From Rhodobacter sp. (GTDB lineage Bacteria > Pseudomonadota > Alphaproteobacteria > Rhodobacterales > Rhodobacteraceae): 64,000 bases of DNA. The stretch's first letter is position 1. Every line of letters starts with the position of its first letter. Position numbers and translations under genes: made by a program. The stretch covers positions 1 through 64,000 of the forward strand of contig JASJDP010000009.1 of NCBI GenBank assembly GCA_030065095.1, written 5' to 3'. Below the pieces are notes generated by a model that had not been told where the DNA came from, did not search any database, and saw only the letters and a list, made by a program, of their open reading frames with translations. This document shows positions 1 to 9,546 of this stretch, piece after piece.

Positions 1-1352
1 CGGCGGCGTGTCACGTGGATATCGAGGTCGGTAATCTTTTTTCGAAGGGTATTTCGGTTAATCCCCAGAAGATCGGCGCATTTCGCCTGATTTCCGCCCG
101 TCGCATCCAGCGCGATTTCGATCAGCGGCATTTCCACTTCGCGCAGGATTCGCTGATACAGGCCGGGCGGCGGCAAGACCCCGCCATGCAGGTCGAAATA
201 CCGGCGCAGGTGTTTTGCCACCGACGCCCCCAGCTTGTCGCCGTCTCCACCGCCGGTCAGCGGCTCCATGGCCGGCTGGTTGCCGAGGACAAGCTCGACC
301 TCGGGGCGCGCAATTTCCTCTTCCGACGAGGTGACAACCAGACGCCGGATGGTGTTTTCCAGCTGCCGCACGTTGCCGGGCCAGGAATAGGCGCGGATCA
401 GCTCCACCGCCGCGTCGTTGAACCGGCGCAGCTGCAGGCCGTCGCGCTCGGCACGGGCAAGGAAATGGTCCGCCAAAAGCGGGATGTCGTCGACGCGCTC
501 GCGCAGGCTCGGCACGGTCAGGGTGACGCCGCCGAGGCGGTAGAACAGGTCCTGACGGAACAGCCCTGCCTCCATCTTCTGGGCCAGATCGGCCTGGCTG
601 GTGGCCATGACGCGCGGCGCATTGTCGGTGAGACTGTCCAGCATACGCACGATGCGCGCCTGGGCCTCCTCCTCGAGATCGCCGACCTCGTCGAACAGGA
701 TCGATCCGTTCTTGGCACGGCTCAGGATCGTGGCCGGTCCGTCCATGCTGGCCAGATCGGCGGCGCCGGCCACCACGAAGGGCAGCGTGCGGCGGTCCGA
801 GAAGTCGTGGATCGCGCGCGCGATCAGCGATTTTCCGGTGCCCGATTCTCCGGTGATCAGCACCGCCAGGTCGGTGTTCATCACCCGGGCGACAAGCCGG
901 TAAAGCGCCTGCATCGCTGGCGTGCGTCCGACCAGAGGAAGCTCGTCCTGACCCTCGCCGACCTCTGCCTTCGGCGTCGGGATCCGCCGCTTGACCTCCA
1001 GCGCACGGGCCGCGCGCTTCATCAGGTCGGGCAGATCGAACGGCTTGGGCAGGTAGTCGTAGGCGTCCTTTTCGGCGGCCTGGATCGCGGTCATGATCGT
1101 GTTCTGGGCCGAAATGACGATGACCGGCAGGCCGGGACGCTCTTCGGTGATCTTCGGCAGGGCGTCGAGGCCATTGCCGTCGGGCATCACCACGTCCGAG
1201 ATCACCAGATCGCCCTTTCCCTCTTCGACCCAGCGCATCAGCGTCACCATGCTGGAGGTCGCATGCACCTTACAGCCCGCCCGTGTCAGCGCCTGGGTCA
1301 GCACCGTGCGGATCGTGCGGTCGTCGTCGGCGACAAGAACCGTGCCGTCCAT
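1..1352 (-). CDS. ntrC: Nitrogen regulation response regulator NtrC (3' end cut by window edge)
   Basis: Response regulator partner of NtrB that activates nitrogen-assimilation genes under nitrogen limitation. 450 codons are visible and the stop lies just outside the window. The receiver domain has acidic residues D9-D11 and the phosphoacceptor Asp53 in [10 protein letters not shown]. The AAA+ domain has Walker A GESGTGKS and the DEVGDL acidic motif. The C-terminus is a Fis-type helix-turn-helix ([20 protein letters not shown]). The GAFTGA loop that normally contacts sigma-54 is absent between Walker A and DEVGDL. This matches the known sigma-54-independent NtrC of Rhodobacter capsulatus. An AAGGAG site lies 6 bases before the ATG, 14 bases after ntrB. 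Confidence 0.95.
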   Translation of the reverse strand, partial: MDGTVLVADDDRTIRTVLTQALTRAGCKVHATSSMVTLMRWVEEGKGDLVISDVVMPDGNGLDALPKITEERPGLPVIVISAQNTIMTAIQAAEKDAYDYLPKPFDLPDLMKRAARALEVKRRIPTPKAEVGEGQDELPLVGRTPAMQALYRLVARVMNTDLAVLITGESGTGKSLIARAIHDFSDRRTLPFVVAGAADLASMDGPATILSRAKNGSILFDEVGDLEEEAQARIVRMLDSLTDNAPRVMATSQADLAQKMEAGLFRQDLFYRLGGVTLTVPSLRERVDDIPLLADHFLARAERDGLQLRRFNDAAVELIRAYSWPGNVRQLENTIRRLVVTSSEEEIARPEVELVLGNQPAMEPLTGGGDGDKLGASVAKHLRRYFDLHGGVLPPPGLYQRILREVEMPLIEIALDATGGNQAKCADLLGINRNTLRKKITDLDIHVTRR

Positions 1353-1366
1353 CTAGGTCTCCTTTG

Positions 1367-2443
1367 TCACTCTTTCGGCGCCTCTTTGGGCGCGACGGGC
1401 AGCGAGATGCGGAAGACGGTGCGCCCTGGCACCGAATCCACCGAAATCCAGCCGCCATGGTCGGAAATGATCTTGCTTACCAGCGCGAGCCCCAGCCCGG
1501 TGCCGTTTTCCCGCCCGGACACGAATGGCTCGAAGATATCGCCCTCGATGTCGGGCGGCAGGCCGGGGCCGTCGTCGATGATCTCGACCTGCAGCGGCAG
1601 CGCCCCGCCCGACCCGTCCTTGCGGCGCAGCCGCAGCGACATGTCGTAGAACGTCCTGAGCCGGATCGTTCCCCCCTGCCCGGCCGCAGCTTCCGAGGCG
1701 TTCTTCAGCAGGTTGAGAAAGACCTGCAGGATCTGGTCGGCATCGACGAATGTCGGCGGCAGCGAGGGATCGAACTCTTCGATGATCTTCATATTCGCCG
1801 CGAAACCGACCGTTGCGGATTTACGCGCCCGGTCGAGCAGATCGTGAACATTCACCGCCTTGCGTTCCGGCGGACGCAGGTTGCCGAACTGCTCGACCTG
1901 ATCGAGAAGCGCGACGATGCGGCGGCCTTCGGCAACGATCAGGTCCGTGAGTTCCTGATCCTCCTGCTGAAGGTTCATGCTGAGCAGCTGCGCGGCGCCG
2001 GTGATCCCGGCAAGTGGGTTCTTGATCTCATGCGCCAGCATCTCGGCCATGCCGATCGCGGATTTCGCGGCGGAGGTGACCGAATAGGCCCGACCAAGCC
2101 GGTCGGCGATCTGGCGGGGTTCCATCATCATCATGACGTGGCCGGGAATGCCGATCAGCGGGGCGATCTGGATGTTGCATTGCACCGGCGCGGACTGCCC
2201 GCCCGATACATCGACCTTATTGATGAACAGAACCGAATGATCGTTGCGCACGCGCTGGAACGCGTCCTCCAGCGGCGCATCGATGGCCAGCTTGTCAAAG
2301 ACCGGCTGCGTGCGGATCGCCTTGGCCGAGGCGTTCAGGAACTGTTCGGCGGGCGGATTGATGTCGGCAATCCGGTCGTCGGGGTCTATCAGGAAGGCCG
2401 GAACGGGCATCGACGCCCAGATCGCCTCTGTCAGCGCACTCAT
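1367..2443 (-). CDS. ntrB: Nitrogen regulation sensor histidine kinase NtrB
   Basis: Cytoplasmic histidine kinase that controls phosphorylation of NtrC in response to nitrogen status, usually through PII. 358 aa. A PAS-like N-terminal domain comes first (FLIDPDDRIADINPPAEQFL, about residues 17-36). The H-box HEIKNPLAGITGAAQLL follows with His138. The ATPase domain has an N box (LKNASEA), G1 (DDGPGLP) and G2 (GTGLGLAL). No transmembrane segments are seen. The start overlaps the dusB stop in ATGA, so the two are probably translationally coupled. The order dusB-ntrB-ntrC is the classical nifR3-ntrBC arrangement of alphaproteobacteria. Confidence 0.95.
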   Translation of the reverse strand: MSALTEAIWASMPVPAFLIDPDDRIADINPPAEQFLNASAKAIRTQPVFDKLAIDAPLEDAFQRVRNDHSVLFINKVDVSGGQSAPVQCNIQIAPLIGIPGHVMMMMEPRQIADRLGRAYSVTSAAKSAIGMAEMLAHEIKNPLAGITGAAQLLSMNLQQEDQELTDLIVAEGRRIVALLDQVEQFGNLRPPERKAVNVHDLLDRARKSATVGFAANMKIIEEFDPSLPPTFVDADQILQVFLNLLKNASEAAAGQGGTIRLRTFYDMSLRLRRKDGSGGALPLQVEIIDDGPGLPPDIEGDIFEPFVSGRENGTGLGLALVSKIISDHGGWISVDSVPGRTVFRISLPVAPKEAPKE

Positions 2444-3417
2444 GCTGCAAGGTCCCGGGCCGATGCCAGGGCGTCCGGCAAGAGCCTCAGAACGGTGGCG
2501 GGGTCGCCGGTGAGGATCGATTTGCGCAGCGCATGCGGTGTGCCGGCAGTGTCCATGTACCAGCCAAGATGCTTGCGGATGACCTTGCTGCCCAGCGTCT
2601 TGCCGTAGAAGGCAAGCGTATCCTCGTAATGCCGGGCCGCCATGGCGGCGAGAGCGCCGTGCGGAAGAACCGGCGCCGGCGTGCCAAAAACATCAGAAGC
2701 GATTTCGGCCAGACGCCACGGCCGGCCCTGAATGCCCCGGCCCACCATCACGCCGTCGGCCCCCGACAGCCGCAGGGCCTGGACCGCGTCGGCGCCGGAG
2801 CGGATATCGCCGTTGGCGATGACCGGGATGCGCACGGCCTTCTTCACCGCCCGGATGGCGGCCCAATCGGCATGGCCCTTGTAGAACTGACAGCGGGTGC
2901 GCCCGTGGATGGTGATCATCCGCACGCCGGCAGCCTCTGCCCGGCGGGCCAGCTCGGGCGCGTTCCGCAGATCGTCGTCCCAACCAAGACGCGTCTTCAG
3001 CGTCACCGGCACCTCGACCGCTTTCACCACCGCGTCGATCAGCGTCAGCGCATGATCGAGGTCCTTCATCAGGGCCGATCCCGACATGCCACCGGTCACC
3101 TTCTTTGCCGGGCAGCCCATGTTGATGTCGATGATACGCGCTCCGTTGGCCGCGACCAACCGGGCGGCCTCGGCCATCCAATATGCGTCGCGCCCGGCAA
3201 GCTGCACCGCGGTGTTGGCGACACCGAAGCCCAGTTCGGCCCGTTCGCGCATGCCGGGCTTGGCCTGAACCATTTCCTGGCTTGCGACCATTTCACTGAC
3301 CACGAGACCGGCGCCGAAAGAGGCCACCAGCCGCCGGAACGGCAGATCCGTGATCCCGGCCATGGGGGCCAGAAGCACAGGAGGATAGATCGGGATGTCT
3401 GCCACCTGGATGGTCAA
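2440..3417 (-). CDS. dusB: tRNA-dihydrouridine synthase DusB (NifR3)
   Basis: FMN-dependent enzyme reducing uridines in the D-loop of tRNA; historically called NifR3 because it is first in the ntrBC operon. 325 aa. Features are the N-terminal LLAPMAGITDLPFRRL, the catalytic region NMGCPAKKV (active-site Cys), HGRTRCQFYKG, and IANGDI...VMVGRGIQGRPW for FMN phosphate binding. The start is taken as TTG at 3417-3415, because the family's N-terminus begins there and AAGGA lies about 9 bases upstream. The frame stays open much further upstream but has no family similarity. It overlaps ntrB by 4 bases. Confidence 0.93.
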   Translation of the reverse strand: MTIQVADIPIYPPVLLAPMAGITDLPFRRLVASFGAGLVVSEMVASQEMVQAKPGMRERAELGFGVANTAVQLAGRDAYWMAEAARLVAANGARIIDINMGCPAKKVTGGMSGSALMKDLDHALTLIDAVVKAVEVPVTLKTRLGWDDDLRNAPELARRAEAAGVRMITIHGRTRCQFYKGHADWAAIRAVKKAVRIPVIANGDIRSGADAVQALRLSGADGVMVGRGIQGRPWRLAEIASDVFGTPAPVLPHGALAAMAARHYEDTLAFYGKTLGSKVIRKHLGWYMDTAGTPHALRKSILTGDPATVLRLLPDALASARDLAA

Positions 3418-3586
3418 ATGCTTAATCCTTGTGCGATAGCCTGTCAGGTAGCGTTCGCAGGCGGGAAAGGCAAATCTCGCCGCGCCGCGGTGTTGCCGGA
3501 GTCGGCATTTGCCTAAATTTTCATCGTATGGAGCGGAAATGCGGCCACGCATTGTCACGGTCCTAGGCATTGCATAGACAGACGGC

Positions 3587-4729
3587 ATGACGGGCCGAGG
3601 GAAGACCGCGGCCGTGATCGTCGCGGCGGGACGCGGATTGCGGGCAGGCGGAGAGGTTGCAAAGCAGTGGCAGATGCTGGCCGGCCGGCGGGTTGCGGAC
3701 CGGACGCTGGACGCGTTCCGCATGGCCTCCGGGGTCGACCGGATCGTGCTGGTGCTACACCCAGAGGAAATGGACCGGTCCGCGGCGTATCCCGACGTCG
3801 ATGCCGTCGTTGGTGGAGAGACCCGCGATGCATCGGTCCGCGCCGGGCTCGAGGCACTGGATGGCAGCGGCGTGGTCCGGGTTCTGATCCACGACGTGGC
3901 GCGCCCCCTGGTCAGCCAGCGCATCATCGAGGACGTGCTGACGGCCCTGGATGCAACGCAGGGCGCGGCCCCTGCGATAGAGGTCACCGATGCGTTGTGG
4001 CGCGGCTCTGACGGGATGGTGACCGGAACCCAGGAGCGCGGCGGTCTTTATCGGGCGCAAACGCCGCAGGGTTTCGACTTCGAGGCGATCCTGGCGGCTC
4101 ACCGGGCACATGGCGGCGGCGCGGCCGACGATGTCGAGGTCGCGCGCGCCGCAGGCATCGAGGTGGCGATGGTCCCGGGCGAGGAACGCAATCTGAAACT
4201 GACCCGGCCCGCGGATTTCGAAAGGGCCGAGGTGCTGATGGGGGCAGAGATGGATATCCGGGTGGGCAACGGATTCGATGTGCATGCGTTCGGGCCGGGC
4301 GACCATGTGATGCTGTGCGGTATAGGCGTGCCGCACGATCAGGCGTTGACGGGGCATTCGGACGCCGACGTCGGCATGCACGCCGTCACCGACGCGATCC
4401 TCGGCGCGCTGGCCCTGGGCGATATCGGCCGCCACTTTCCACCGAGCGATCCGCAATGGAAGGGCACGGCGAGCGATGTGTTCCTGCGCCACGCGATCGG
4501 GCTTGCCGCCGAGGCGGATTTTCACGTCGGCAATGTCGATCTGACTTTGGTCTGCGAATACCCGAAGATCGGACCGTATGCCGCTGATATAGCATCGAAA
4601 ATGGCGGACATCATGGGACTGGATGCGGATCGGATCAGCATCAAGGCGACCACGTCCGAGCGGCTTGGCTTCACCGGCCGCGGCGAAGGCATCGCCGCCC
4701 TTGCCACCGCGACGCTGATCCGCCGATGA
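3587..4729 (+). CDS. ispDF: Bifunctional IspD/IspF (MEP cytidylyltransferase / MECDP synthase)
   Basis: Fused enzyme catalysing two steps of the non-mevalonate isoprenoid pathway: CTP-dependent formation of CDP-methylerythritol (IspD, residues 1 to about 220) and cyclisation to MEcPP (IspF, about 223-380). The IspD half starts [12 protein letters not shown] with K at EVAKQW, and has IHDVARPLV. The IspF half has [11 protein letters not shown] with metal-binding Asp/His, [19 protein letters not shown], and [11 protein letters not shown]. IspDF fusions are common in alphaproteobacteria. It is divergent from dusB across about 170 bases and overlaps pgpA by ATGA. Confidence 0.96.
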   Translation: MTGRGKTAAVIVAAGRGLRAGGEVAKQWQMLAGRRVADRTLDAFRMASGVDRIVLVLHPEEMDRSAAYPDVDAVVGGETRDASVRAGLEALDGSGVVRVLIHDVARPLVSQRIIEDVLTALDATQGAAPAIEVTDALWRGSDGMVTGTQERGGLYRAQTPQGFDFEAILAAHRAHGGGAADDVEVARAAGIEVAMVPGEERNLKLTRPADFERAEVLMGAEMDIRVGNGFDVHAFGPGDHVMLCGIGVPHDQALTGHSDADVGMHAVTDAILGALALGDIGRHFPPSDPQWKGTASDVFLRHAIGLAAEADFHVGNVDLTLVCEYPKIGPYAADIASKMADIMGLDADRISIKATTSERLGFTGRGEGIAALATATLIRR

Positions 4730-5220
4730 GCCGCTTGATCGCCACCGCTTTCGGCATCGGCCACCTGCCCTATGCCCCCGGCACCTGGGGATCGGCCGCG
4801 GCGATTCCGGCGGCGTATTTGATCCACGCCCTCGGCGGCTTCCCCGCACTGCTCATCGCGACGCTCGCGGTGGTTCTGGCAGGCTGGTGGGCGACGGCCG
4901 TGGCCACGAAGGGCCACGACGACCACGATCCGTCCGAAATCGTGATTGACGAGGTCGCCGGGCAATGGATTGCCCTTTGGCCGCTCTCTGCCGGGCTTTG
5001 GCACGCGGGCGCGGACCCTTGGGTGTTCCCCTGGCCGGGCTGGGTCGGGGCATTCGTCTTGTTCCGGCTGTTCGACATCACAAAGCCGGGACCGATCCGC
5101 TGGGCCGACAGACTGCATACGCCCTTGGGCGTGATGCTGGACGACGTGCTGGCGGGCCTTGCAGCGGCGGTCGGCGTGGCCGTGCTGGCGGTTCTGGCCC
5201 ATGGGATCGCGGGCGTATGA
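4726..5220 (+). CDS. pgpA: Phosphatidylglycerophosphatase A
   Basis: Membrane phosphatase that converts phosphatidylglycerophosphate to phosphatidylglycerol. 164 aa with the family N-terminus [15 protein letters not shown], the acidic motif [13 protein letters not shown], and [12 protein letters not shown]. Three to four hydrophobic helices are visible. Both ends overlap neighbours in ATGA (with ispDF and with the CinA-type amidase), indicating a tightly coupled three-gene operon. Confidence 0.93.
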   Translation: MSRLIATAFGIGHLPYAPGTWGSAAAIPAAYLIHALGGFPALLIATLAVVLAGWWATAVATKGHDDHDPSEIVIDEVAGQWIALWPLSAGLWHAGADPWVFPWPGWVGAFVLFRLFDITKPGPIRWADRLHTPLGVMLDDVLAGLAAAVGVAVLAVLAHGIAGV

Positions 5221-5687
5221 CCCGTGCCGAGACGCTTTTGCATCGCGCCCGCGCGGCAGGGGTCTGGCTGGCGACCGCCGAAAGCTGCACAGGCGGGCTG
5301 ATCGCCGCGGCGATCACCGAGGTGCCGGGATCGTCGGAGGTATTCGACCGCGGCTTCGTCACCTACTCCAACGGCGCCAAGACCGACATGCTCGGCGTGC
5401 CTCCTGCATCCATCGCCCGTTGCGGCGCGGTCAGCGAGGAGGTTGCGATTGCGATGGCCGAGGGCGCGCTATTGCGGTCGAACGCCACGCTTGCGGTCGC
5501 CGTCACCGGCGTTGCCGGACCCGGGGGGTCCGAGCAAAAGCCCGAGGGCATGGTGTGCTTCTGCGTTGCTCAAACAGGGCGCTCGGCGGTGGCGGAGACG
5601 ATGCAGTTCGGCGCCCTGGGCCGGGCGCAGGTGCGCGCCGCAACGGTCGATTACGCCTTGGATCTTCTGATCGGGCGGCTGTCCTAA
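5217..5687 (+). CDS. pncC: CinA C-terminal-type nicotinamide-nucleotide amidase (PncC)
   Basis: Single-domain CinA family protein, likely deamidating nicotinamide mononucleotide to nicotinate mononucleotide in pyridine nucleotide salvage. 156 aa, matching the stand-alone C-terminal CinA domain. Visible motifs are LATAESCTGGLIAAAIT with the catalytic Ser/Cys-Thr region, FDRGFVTYSNGAKTDMLGV, and AVTGVAGPGGSEQKPEG. The ATG at 5217 overlaps the pgpA stop; the frame is open upstream but that part lies inside pgpA. Confidence 0.9.
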   Translation: MTRAETLLHRARAAGVWLATAESCTGGLIAAAITEVPGSSEVFDRGFVTYSNGAKTDMLGVPPASIARCGAVSEEVAIAMAEGALLRSNATLAVAVTGVAGPGGSEQKPEGMVCFCVAQTGRSAVAETMQFGALGRAQVRAATVDYALDLLIGRLS

Positions 5688-5690
5688 AAC

Positions 5691-5796
5691 TGCCTAAATA
5701 TTCGGCAACCGCGGCTTAGAACCGCCCGTATTTGCAGCGATCCCAAATTGCCGTGCAAATAGGCAGCGCAGGCGCGCATTGCCGCTTTTCCCGGCA
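5691..5796 (+). promoter_or_regulatory. Three TGCC-N9-GGCA palindromes upstream of amtB
   Basis: Seen directly: TGCCTAAATATTCGGCA at 5691-5707, TGCCGTGCAAATAGGCA at 5749-5765 and TGCCGCTTTTCCCGGCA at 5780-5796. Each is a 17-bp dyad with a 9-base spacer; centres are 58 and 31 bases apart. Enteric NtrC sites (TGCACC-N5-GGTGCA type) have the same 17-bp dyad architecture. The sites lie before an ammonium transporter and near ntrBC, so NtrC binding is the obvious hypothesis, but it is not proven. Confidence 0.5.
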
Positions 5797-5851
5797 ACCC
5801 TATGCCGTTTGAACGCACGGCAAGGCCGAAACAGGATCGAAGGGGAAAGAT

Positions 5852-7033
5852 ATGGTTGGCGCCGACACTGCCTGGATCATCGTCGCGACGGCATTGGTGT
5901 TGTTCATGACGTTGCCGGGCCTTGCCTTGTTCTACGGCGGGCTGGTCAGGGCCCGCAACGTGCTGAGCGTTTTCATGCAATGCTTTTCCATCGCCTGCCT
6001 GATGAGCGTGCTCTGGCTTGCCTTCGGCTATTCGATCGCGTTCGGCGACGGAACTGCGCTGTGGGGCGGGCTCGGCAAGGCGTTCCTCGCCGGCGTGACC
6101 GAAGACACCGTATCGGGCACGCTGCCCGAGGTCCTGTTCTTCGCGTTCCAGATGACATTCGCCATCATAACGCCCGCGCTGATCGTCGGCGCCTATGTCG
6201 AACGCATCGGGTATGCGTTCGTCCTGCTTTTCTCGGCCCTCTGGATGCTGATCTGCTACGCGCCGGTCGCGCACTGGATCTGGGGCGGCGGTCTGCTTTC
6301 GGGGGGCGAGGGCGCGCTGTTCGCCGAGGGCGTCAACGATTTCGCCGGCGGCATCGTGGTGCACCAGACCGCGGGTCTGGCCGCGCTGGTCCTGGCCTTC
6401 TTCCTGGGACCGCGCAAGAACAAGACCACGCCGCCGCACAATCCGGGGATGGTGATGATCGGCGCGGCGATGCTGTGGGTCGGCTGGTTCGGCTTCAACG
6501 GCGGGTCCGAACTGGCGGCCAACGGCTCGGCGGCCATGGCCCTGACGGTGACGCATCTGTCCGCGGCCACGGCCTCGCTGACCTGGGCGCTTTGGGAGCG
6601 GATCAAATACGGCAAGTCTTCGCTGGTCGGCATGGTGACCGGCACCATCGCCGGCCTTGCGTCGATCACCCCGGCATCGGGCTCGGTCGGACCGGTCGAG
6701 GCGCTGATCATCGGCGGCGTTGCGGGTATCCTCTGTCAGGAGGCCTGCAAGGTGGTCAAGGAACTGCTGAAGATCGACGATACGCTGGATGTGTTCGCGG
6801 TGCACGGCGTCGGCGGCATGTTCGGGATCGTCATGCTGGCGCTCTTCGGCCATGCCGCATGGAGCGCGCAACTGGGCGGACTTCTGGTTGTGGGTGTCTG
6901 GACGGTGGTGATCACCACGGTGATCGTGCTGGTCGCCAGAGCCGTGTTCCCGCTGCGGGTTGACGAGGAGGACGAGACGACCGGGCTCGATCTGTCGGCC
7001 CATGGCGAGCGCGCCTATGACATGACCTCATAA
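5852..7033 (+). CDS. amtB: Ammonium transporter AmtB
   Basis: Amt/Rh-family channel for ammonium uptake in the inner membrane. 393 aa with about eleven hydrophobic helices. Conserved stretches are the N-terminal FMTLPGLALFYGGLVRARN, the periplasmic gate region (LFSALWMLICYAPVAHWIWG), the pore His in FAGGIVVHQTAG, WVGWFGFNGGSELAAN, and the second pore His in DVFAVHGVGGMFG. No glnK gene adjoins it, although glnK-amtB pairing is common. An AAGGGGAAAG Shine-Dalgarno precedes the ATG. Probable regulation by NtrC is inferred from the upstream palindromes. Confidence 0.95.
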   Translation: MVGADTAWIIVATALVLFMTLPGLALFYGGLVRARNVLSVFMQCFSIACLMSVLWLAFGYSIAFGDGTALWGGLGKAFLAGVTEDTVSGTLPEVLFFAFQMTFAIITPALIVGAYVERIGYAFVLLFSALWMLICYAPVAHWIWGGGLLSGGEGALFAEGVNDFAGGIVVHQTAGLAALVLAFFLGPRKNKTTPPHNPGMVMIGAAMLWVGWFGFNGGSELAANGSAAMALTVTHLSAATASLTWALWERIKYGKSSLVGMVTGTIAGLASITPASGSVGPVEALIIGGVAGILCQEACKVVKELLKIDDTLDVFAVHGVGGMFGIVMLALFGHAAWSAQLGGLLVVGVWTVVITTVIVLVARAVFPLRVDEEDETTGLDLSAHGERAYDMTS

Positions 7034-7053
7034 GGCACAGCGCGTCGAAAGCG

Positions 7054-7088
7054 AAGAAATGGGCTGGGCGTCGCTCAGCCCATTTCTT
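7054..7088. terminator. Convergent hairpin between amtB and prpD-like gene
   Basis: Perfect 13-bp inverted repeat AAGAAATGGGCTG (7054-7066) and CAGCCCATTTCTT (7076-7088) with a 9-base loop. Its arms are A-rich then T-rich, so it can work as a bidirectional terminator for the two converging genes. The right arm overlaps the last codons and stop of the prpD-like gene. Confidence 0.75.
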
Positions 7089-8349
7089 GTGCCAGCGCGC
7101 GCGGATCGGAGCGCTGTACTGTCTGCCATAGACGCTCTGCCGGTTCCTGTCCAAGCATGGCAGCGGCCTTGCCCTGCAACCTGGTACGCCTCTGCGCCAG
7201 CGGAAGCGGCGCGTCGAGGTCGTGTTCGGCCCGCCGACGGCGCGATTGCGTGGCGACGGTCACCCTGGCCGCGGTTTCCGGCAGATCCCGGTCGCTGACG
7301 ACGCCTACCTTGTCGCGCAGGGCAACCAGCGCCGGATCTGCGCAGGCTGCGTCGGTAAAGGTGTTCATCGCCCCGGTGTCATAGCCGGCCAGCGCCATCG
7401 CGGCGGTCAGGCGAAAGCTGAATTTCGCCTCCAGCCCGGTGGCGGGCTCGGCAATGTTGCACACTGTTAACCACCGCGGGTGCGTCGCGATTTCAACCGA
7501 TTCCACCGTCTCGGGCGCCACGTCCAGCATGCTCAAAGCTTCCAGTGCGGCATGGGTGCCGTGGCAACAGGCGTGGAACTTGTGGCTAACGGTTTCGAAC
7601 CGCCAGCTTTGGCCCAAACCGATTAACGCCGCGTCGATCCCTTGTCCGGCATGCGTCGGCCCAAATCCCTGCGCGGCCTCCAAACCGTCCGGGTTCGACA
7701 CGAACCCGGCGCCTGCCAACAGGGCAACCTCGACGCCCGTGGCGGCCGCAATCCCGGCGTTATAGGGTTTGCCCATCGTGCCGAACTGCGATTTCAGCCC
7801 CGCCGCCCTGGTCGACGCCAACCCAAGCGCATGGGCCATCCCGGCGGCGTCGAGCCCCAGCAGCCGTCCCGCCGCCGCCGCCGCACCGAAGGCCCCTGCC
7901 GTCGCCGTCTGATGAAATCCGGCCTGGTAATGCGCCCGACCCAGCCATTCGCCGACCCGAATCGACAGCTCGGCCCCCACGAGACAGGCCTCCAGAAAGG
8001 CCTGCCCGTCTGCGTCCGTTCGTTCGGCAATGGCCAGCGCCGCCGGGATCACCGCGACCGACGGGTGGCCGATATGGGCAAAATGCGTGTCGTCGTAATC
8101 GAGCGCATGACTCGCCGCCCCGTTGACCAATGCCGCCGCGCGGGCCGGTGCGCGCCCGCCGCCGAAAAGCGCCGCCTCGCCCGCCCCGCCCTCGGCCAGC
8201 ACCATGCCGCGCAGCATCTGCGCCACCGGTTCGTCGCGCCCCGCAATGCCGCAGGCCGCCCAGTCGAACAGCGACAGCCGCATCATGTCCAGCGCCACCT
8301 TTGCCGCGACCGGAGCAACGGCAAATCTGCTAAGCGTCGGCGTCGGCAT
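7075..8349 (-). CDS. MmgE/PrpD family protein
   Basis: Member of the MmgE/PrpD (2-methylcitrate dehydratase-like) fold family; in this single-copy context the substrate is unknown. 424 aa from the ATG at 8349, which has AAAGGG just upstream; an in-frame extension to 8433 lacks support. Family features: VNGAASHALDYDDTHFAHIGHPS near residue 95, GVGAELSIRVGEWLG-type segment, GTMGKPYNAG, SHKFHACCHGTHAALEA. PrpD relatives include 2-methylcitrate and itaconate-related dehydratases; no prpC/prpB neighbour is present, so a methylcitrate role is not supported here. Confidence 0.82.
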   Translation of the reverse strand: MPTPTLSRFAVAPVAAKVALDMMRLSLFDWAACGIAGRDEPVAQMLRGMVLAEGGAGEAALFGGGRAPARAAALVNGAASHALDYDDTHFAHIGHPSVAVIPAALAIAERTDADGQAFLEACLVGAELSIRVGEWLGRAHYQAGFHQTATAGAFGAAAAAGRLLGLDAAGMAHALGLASTRAAGLKSQFGTMGKPYNAGIAAATGVEVALLAGAGFVSNPDGLEAAQGFGPTHAGQGIDAALIGLGQSWRFETVSHKFHACCHGTHAALEALSMLDVAPETVESVEIATHPRWLTVCNIAEPATGLEAKFSFRLTAAMALAGYDTGAMNTFTDAACADPALVALRDKVGVVSDRDLPETAARVTVATQSRRRRAEHDLDAPLPLAQRRTRLQGKAAAMLGQEPAERLWQTVQRSDPRALAQEMG

Positions 8350-8472
8350 TTCCCTTTCCCCTGACTTAAAAGATCCCGGCGGATCGTCCATGGTCGCGCC
8401 GCGGGTCCTGGCTACCGATGGGCGCCGGGGCAAAGCCCCCGGCCGGTCGGATGGCTGCGCGTCGCCAGAAAA

Positions 8473-8916
8473 TCACGAATAAAGCTCCGCCGCCCGCCGT
8501 TCAAATGCGCGCACGATGCGCTGCATCGCGTCGTTGAACACCAATCCGATCACCGATTGCAGGATCGCGTTGCGAAATTCGAAATCGACGAAGAAGGACA
8601 CTTCACAACCGGCCTCGGTATCGCGGAAATCCCATTGCGAGTGCATGTATTTGAACGGACCGTCGATGTATTCGGTGTCAATCCGCCGGCGTTCGGGCCA
8701 AAGCGTGACGCGGCTGCCGAATTTTTCGCGGAAGACCTTGAACGAGATCACCAGTTCGGCATCCATTACCGCATTCTCGGCTCCGGGCGTCACACTGCGC
8801 ACACGCGCCGCCGCACACCACGGCAGGAATTCGGGATACTTCGCCACATCGGCCACCAGGTCGTACATCTGTCTGGCGGTGTATGGCAGAACCTTGGTTT
8901 CAGAGTGTTGGCCCAT
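8473..8916 (-). CDS. RatA/Coq10-like START-domain protein
   Basis: Small polyketide-cyclase/START-fold protein of the RatA/COQ10 family, in bacteria usually linked to ubiquinone binding or respiratory function (the name RatA comes from a reported ribosome-association role in E. coli). 147 aa. Family features: [27 protein letters not shown] at the N-terminus (positions 8-34), [28 protein letters not shown], and FERRAAELY at the end. The start at 8916 gives the family's usual length. Divergent from hpt over 69 bases. Confidence 0.85.
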   Translation of the reverse strand: MGQHSETKVLPYTARQMYDLVADVAKYPEFLPWCAAARVRSVTPGAENAVMDAELVISFKVFREKFGSRVTLWPERRRIDTEYIDGPFKYMHSQWDFRDTEAGCEVSFFVDFEFRNAILQSVIGLVFNDAMQRIVRAFERRAAELYS

Positions 8917-8985
8917 ATGCGTTTTCGCTTGTTTCCGTTGGGCCCGGCATTTCGTATCGTGGGCATGGGAAATCAAGGGGGCGGC

Positions 8986-9546
8986 ATGTCTCAGGCGGCC
9001 TATGTCATCGACGAGTTGATCTCGGCCAAGGCCATTGCGGCGCGGGTCGAAGCCCTGGCCCGGGATGTGCAGCAGGCGTTTCAGGGCACCGACAAGCTGA
9101 TCATCGTCGGCCTGTTGCGGGGGTCGTTCGTCTTCATCGCCGATCTGGTGCGCGAGCTGGACCTGCCGGTTGAGGTCGATTTCCTCGAGGCGTCGTCTTA
9201 TGGCGACTCGATGGAATCGAGCCGCGAGGTGCGCATCCTCAAGGATCTGCGCGGCGAGATCGGCGGACGGGATGTGCTGCTGGTCGAGGATATCGTCGAC
9301 ACGGGCTTTACGCTGGCGCACGTGACCGAGCTCTTGAAGACGCGAAACCCCGGGCGGCTGGAAACGATCGCCTTGCTGGACAAACCGTCGCGCCGCGAGG
9401 TCGAGGTCAAGGCGACCTGGACCGGGTTCGAAATCCCCGACGAGTTCGTGGTCGGCTACGGGATCGATTTCGCACAGCGGAACCGGAACCTGCCGTTCAT
9501 CGGCAAGGTCAGGTTCGTCGCGGCGGGAGACGGAGACGGCTCATGA
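8986..9546 (+). CDS. hpt: Hypoxanthine phosphoribosyltransferase
   Basis: Purine salvage enzyme that makes IMP (and often GMP) from hypoxanthine/guanine and PRPP. 186 aa. The PRPP-binding motif [14 protein letters not shown] (about residues 101-114) is diagnostic; [17 protein letters not shown] and FVVGYGIDF are further family signatures. ATG 8986 was chosen because AAGGGGG lies immediately upstream; an in-frame ATG at 8965 is possible. It overlaps the following small gene in ATGA. Confidence 0.92.
   Translation: MSQAAYVIDELISAKAIAARVEALARDVQQAFQGTDKLIIVGLLRGSFVFIADLVRELDLPVEVDFLEASSYGDSMESSREVRILKDLRGEIGGRDVLLVEDIVDTGFTLAHVTELLKTRNPGRLETIALLDKPSRREVEVKATWTGFEIPDEFVVGYGIDFAQRNRNLPFIGKVRFVAAGDGDGS

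Noticed and set aside
3418-3987. Long in-frame N-terminal extension of dusB
   Set aside because: No family similarity, overlaps the ispDF start region, and a Shine-Dalgarno supports the TTG at 3417.
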